DNA of 64,000 bases from positions 1 to 64,000 of the forward strand of contig NZ_NSGJ01000028.1 in assembly GCF_002286775.1 (NCBI RefSeq), given 5' to 3'. Every line of letters begins with the position of its first letter. Within the stretch, counting starts at the first letter, position 1. Position numbers and translations under genes: made by a program. Positions 61,189 through 64,000 of this stretch are shown here, in pieces. The notes under the pieces are model-generated. The model did not search any database. It worked only from the letters and a program-made list of their open reading frames with translations, and had not been told where the DNA came from. The stretch is from Myroides sp. N17-2. GTDB lineage: Bacteria; Bacteroidota; Bacteroidia; Flavobacteriales; Flavobacteriaceae.

Positions 61189-61674
61189 ATGAAAGAAAGT
61201 TATTTTAAATTCTGGTGGAAGTCGGGTAATGAACATAGTGTTCATTCTCCATTTATATTTAATCTATTGACTAAAGGACTTTATCCTAAAGACAGTAGAT
61301 GGAGTGGGCTAGCAAAGAAAGATGCTTTTATATCTCGTTTAGAAACTTATTATGCACCTAAGAGTATTGGGAGTGTGGGAGAGAATAAGTCTTTATTATC
61401 TAATGTAGTCGATTTAAAAACGATTACTGGTGTTGTTGACATGATCTTAGTGTCAAAGTATGATCAAGAAGTAAGTGTGGCTCTGTTGTCTAGTAAAATG
61501 CATAATGAGAGTGTTCTTATTGTGGATAGACGCAGTGATAATATGGAAGCTGAATTATTGTGGGCTGACATTATCAAGGATGAGAAATTTACTGCTACTA
61601 TTGATTTTTATTATTTTGGGGTAGCCTATGTTCGTTCTGAACAATTAAAACAACATTTCGTACTTAGAATGTAG
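61189..61674 (+). CDS. Shortened methyltransferase-like protein
   Basis: This 161-residue protein has the ends of a Flavobacteriaceae family usually annotated as a class I methyltransferase: HSVHSPFIFNLLTKGLY near the N-terminus and FGVAYVRSEQLKQHFVLRM at the C-terminus. The usual members, as I recall, are about 230-260 residues and carry a SAM-binding GxGxG loop. Here that loop is not recognisable and roughly 70-90 residues appear to be missing from the middle. No frameshift or stop explains the loss, so an in-frame deletion or divergence is likely. Enzyme activity is doubtful. Confidence 0.55.
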   Translation: MKESYFKFWWKSGNEHSVHSPFIFNLLTKGLYPKDSRWSGLAKKDAFISRLETYYAPKSIGSVGENKSLLSNVVDLKTITGVVDMILVSKYDQEVSVALLSSKMHNESVLIVDRRSDNMEAELLWADIIKDEKFTATIDFYYFGVAYVRSEQLKQHFVLRM

Positions 61675-61832
61675 TTCCATTTTATCTAGTTATACATATT
61701 TTACTTATCTTAGAAGACTATTTGTTTATCGTATAAAGTGTCTACTAGAGGCTGTAATATTATCATTTAAGGCTGCTGTATTGACTTTGTGTTTATAAAC
61801 AATTTGTGTTTTTTATTAAAATCAAGGTAGGT

Positions 61833-62522
61833 ATGCCAAATAATATTATAGAAATAAAGGATATTAAGCGTGATTTTAAATTAGGTTCAGAAACCGTACA
61901 CGTGCTGAAAGGAGTTAATTTAGAGATAGCTCAAGGAGATTATGTTGCGCTTATGGGGCCTTCTGGAAGTGGAAAGTCTACGTTAATGAATATCTTAGGA
62001 TGTCTAGATACTCCTACTTCGGGTGAGTATGTGCTAGATGGAAAGGATGTGAGTGTGCTTAAAGATGATCAACTAGCAGAGATCCGAAATAAGAGTATTG
62101 GATTTGTTTTTCAAACGTTTAATTTACTTCCGCGTACAACAGCTTTAGATAATGTAGCATTACCTATGGTATATGCTGGAAATACGAAGTCTGAACGCGA
62201 TGCTAGAGCAAAAGAAGTTTTAGGACAAGTGGGGTTAAGTGATCGTATGGATCACCATCCTAATCAACTGTCAGGAGGGCAGCGTCAGCGTGTAGCTGTT
62301 GCTAGAGCTTTAGTTAATAAACCTGCTATAATCTTAGCGGATGAACCTACTGGAAATTTAGATACAAAGACTTCAATAGAAATTATGCATCTATTCGATG
62401 AGATTCACGCTAATGGAAACACTGTGATTCTAGTGACACATGAGGAAGATATAGCTGCGCATGCACATCGTATTATCCGCTTGCGCGATGGTATAATAGA
62501 AAGTGATGAACGAATTAAGTAA
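61833..62522 (+). CDS. ABC transporter ATPase (LolD/MacB type)
   Basis: This 229-residue ATPase, read from [11 protein letters not shown], has Walker [10 protein letters not shown], a Q-loop in [22 protein letters not shown], the signature [15 protein letters not shown] and Walker [15 protein letters not shown]. These match the MacB/LolD/FtsE-like class that works with FtsX-fold permeases. No permease gene is adjacent, so the partner is encoded elsewhere. The start at 61833 is preferred over 61806. Confidence 0.92.
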   Translation: MPNNIIEIKDIKRDFKLGSETVHVLKGVNLEIAQGDYVALMGPSGSGKSTLMNILGCLDTPTSGEYVLDGKDVSVLKDDQLAEIRNKSIGFVFQTFNLLPRTTALDNVALPMVYAGNTKSERDARAKEVLGQVGLSDRMDHHPNQLSGGQRQRVAVARALVNKPAIILADEPTGNLDTKTSIEIMHLFDEIHANGNTVILVTHEEDIAAHAHRIIRLRDGIIESDERIK

Positions 62523-62587
62523 AAGAGGTGTGTAGCTTCTTATTTTGTTGTATTTTGGATGCTTATTAAACCGAGAGATATAGATTT

Positions 62588-63163
62588 ATGAAAGTATATA
62601 CAAAAACAGGGGATAATGGAACTACGGCATTATTCGGAGGAACACGCGTACCTAAACATCATATCAGAATAGAAAGTTATGGTACAGTAGATGAATTAAA
62701 TTCTTATATAGGATTGATTCGCGATCAAGAGATGAATCAGTTGTATAAGAATGTTTTGATAGAAATACAAGATAGATTATTTACTGTAGGAGCTATATTA
62801 GCAACTGATCCTGAGAAGGCAATTTTAAAAAATGGCAAGGAACGATTAAATATTCCTAAAATAAGCGCTGGAGATATTGAATTATTAGAGAATGAAATTG
62901 ATAGAATGGAAGAATCATTGCCTCCAATGACTCATTTTGTTTTGCCAGGTGGACATACTACGGTGTCATATTGTCATATCGCAAGATGTGTTTGTCGTAG
63001 AGCAGAACGGTTGTCAGTAAGTTTAAATGAAACAGAGGCTGTAGATGAGTCAGTATTGAAGTATTTAAACCGACTTTCTGACTACTTATTTGTGTTGGCA
63101 CGAAAGTTGACTTTTGATTTACAAGCTGAGGAAGTGAAATGGATTCCGAGAAAAGAAGGTTAA
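62588..63163 (+). CDS. Cob(I)alamin adenosyltransferase, PduO type
   Basis: This 191-residue enzyme transfers adenosyl from ATP to cob(I)alamin to make adenosylcobalamin. The ATP-binding N-terminus is KVYTKTGDNGTTALFGG, followed by YGTVDELNSYIGL and the helix RCVCRRAERLSVSL. FVLPGG and LSDYLFVLARK are further family segments. Its product is the cofactor of the methylmalonyl-CoA mutase encoded at 20.8-24.3 kb. Confidence 0.94.
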   Translation: MKVYTKTGDNGTTALFGGTRVPKHHIRIESYGTVDELNSYIGLIRDQEMNQLYKNVLIEIQDRLFTVGAILATDPEKAILKNGKERLNIPKISAGDIELLENEIDRMEESLPPMTHFVLPGGHTTVSYCHIARCVCRRAERLSVSLNETEAVDESVLKYLNRLSDYLFVLARKLTFDLQAEEVKWIPRKEG

Positions 63164-63296
63164 AAAATGTTATTTTCTCTATAATCGATACCTATCAAAA
63201 TGCGACGTTCTTGAAAATATCAGAAATAAATAAAAAAAAGCTTGATAATTTCATAATTAAAATTATTTTTGCATTTAAAATTTAAAAACAATAGAG

Positions 63297-63518
63297 ATGT
63301 ATTGGACATTAGAATTAGCATCTTATCTAAGTGATGCTCCATGGCCTGCGACTAAGGATGAACTTATTGATTATGCTATTAGAACAGGAGCTCCTCTAGA
63401 GGTAGTAGAAAACCTTCAATCTATAGAAGATGAGGGAGAGATCTATGAATCAATGGAAGAGATTTGGCCAGATTATCCAACAGACGAAGATTATCTTTGG
63501 AACGAGGATGAGTATTAA
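63297..63518 (+). CDS. DUF2795 small acidic protein
   Basis: This 73-residue protein begins YWTLELASYLSDAPWPATKDELIDYAIRTGAP, which is the DUF2795 core: a short helix, a PW-P-TK turn and a second helix. The C-terminus is strongly acidic (YPTDEDYLWNEDEY). Flavobacteria commonly carry it upstream of secA, as here. Function unknown. Confidence 0.88.
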   Translation: MYWTLELASYLSDAPWPATKDELIDYAIRTGAPLEVVENLQSIEDEGEIYESMEEIWPDYPTDEDYLWNEDEY

Positions 63519-63530
63519 GATATAAATTAG

Positions 63531-63562
63531 AAAAAAAGCCTCTAAACAGGCTTTTTTTTTAT
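63531..63562 (+). terminator. Terminator between the DUF2795 gene and secA
   Basis: AAGCCT and AGGCTT with A-run before and long T-run after form a short stem. Confidence 0.85.
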
Positions 63563-63609
63563 TTAACTTTACGATTTGACAGTAATAAAAAAATAAACCA
63601 CATAAATTT

Positions 63610-64000
63610 ATGAGTATCATAAACAGCATATTAAAGGTTTTTGTCGGAGATAAATCAGAAAGAGATATCAAAGCAATTAAGCCTTTAATTGAGAAAATAA
63701 AAACGTATGAAGGAGCTTTATCTAGCCTTTCTAACGATGAATTAAGAGCGAAGACAATTTACTTTAAAGAGAAAATTCAGCAGTCTAGAGCAGATCAAGA
63801 TGCTAAAATCGCTTCTTACAAAGAAGAAATTGAGAAAACGCAAGATATCGATAAGAGAGAGTCAATGTATGCAAGCATTGATAACTTAGAGAAGGAAGCT
63901 TATACAAACTCAGAGAAATTGCTAATGGATATTTTACCAGAAGCATTCGCTGTAGTAAAAGAAACTGCTCGTCGATTTAAAGAAAATGAAACTGTTGTGG
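63610..64000 (+). CDS. secA: Preprotein translocase ATPase SecA, 5' part (partial)
   Basis: The first 130 codons of SecA are visible and the gene runs off the window. The start reads MSIINSILKVFVGDKSERDIKAI, then LRAKTIYFKEKI and a long coiled helix. This matches the Bacteroidetes SecA N-terminus with its insertion before the nucleotide-binding domain. SecA drives protein export through SecYEG. No motor motifs lie within the visible part. Confidence 0.92.
   Translation, partial: MSIINSILKVFVGDKSERDIKAIKPLIEKIKTYEGALSSLSNDELRAKTIYFKEKIQQSRADQDAKIASYKEEIEKTQDIDKRESMYASIDNLEKEAYTNSEKLLMDILPEAFAVVKETARRFKENETVV

Noticed and set aside
60866..61189. A 107-codon minus-strand ORF with repeated RIQTCNLLSRNQMRYSVAP
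   Set aside because: It is the antisense translation of the two tRNA-Arg genes; the repeated peptide comes from the tRNA duplication, a well-known source of false proteins.

Overview
The window is a chromosomal stretch of a low-GC Flavobacteriaceae bacterium. A Myroides-like genus is my best guess, from overall impression rather than any search. Support for the phylum: the 23S/5S tail sequence; repeated use of the Bacteroidetes -7 promoter motif TAnnTTTG (for example before feoA, pyrE, purB and a putative lysine leader); few Shine-Dalgarno sequences; and typical families such as DUF2911, DUF4293, DUF2795, DUF6175-like proteins, peptidase M64 and an Asn-rich insert in Rho.

Layout. 1-350: end of an rRNA operon (23S tail, 5S, terminator). 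0.4-9 kb: a TraB/GumN protein, an ECF sigma factor with a membrane partner, a His-rich zinc/cadmium P-type ATPase, a MATE exporter, an OmpW-type barrel, a CoA-binding protein and a sodium:solute symporter. 9-13 kb: recR, a long gene-poor stretch and feoAB behind a DtxR-like operator. 13.5-17.9 kb: five co-directional genes for exported proteins of unknown role. 18-25.3 kb: a SanA-like protein, a DEAD-box helicase, a membrane protein, and a four-gene operon for uridine kinase, a FtsB/DivIC protein and both methylmalonyl-CoA mutase subunits. 25.7-33 kb: siderophore reductase, small exported proteins, lysC-lysA behind a possible lysine attenuator, and a porin. 33-37 kb: prmA, clpS and an rtcB-prfH rRNA-repair/ribosome-rescue pair flanked by copies of two intergenic repeat families. 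37-50 kb: pyrE, a NUDIX hydrolase, coaD, ddl, a PASTA protein, an RluD-type pseudouridine synthase, tilS, dsbD and purB. 50-64 kb: lpd, an ABC exporter, truA, a 1.06-kb gene-free region, peptidase M64, rho, two near-identical tRNA-Arg genes, a LolD-like ATPase, a cobalamin adenosyltransferase and the start of secA.

Functional links. Methylmalonyl-CoA mutase needs adenosylcobalamin, which the adenosyltransferase at 62.6 kb can make. FeoAB and the siderophore reductase both serve iron acquisition. rtcB and prfH form a known two-gene module, and prmA, tilS, truA and the RluD-type enzyme add further translation functions. Most of the window is housekeeping DNA with no phage, integron or CRISPR array.

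The least explained elements are: (1) a 21-bp hairpin preceded by 11-bp direct repeats, present twice; (2) a roughly 150-bp palindromic intergenic element, present three times; (3) a Lys-rich leader ORF and terminator before lysC; (4) an orphan promoter, 26-codon ORF and terminator at 37.06-37.26 kb; (5) a pyrE promoter that appears to give a leaderless mRNA; (6) the five-gene exported-protein cluster.
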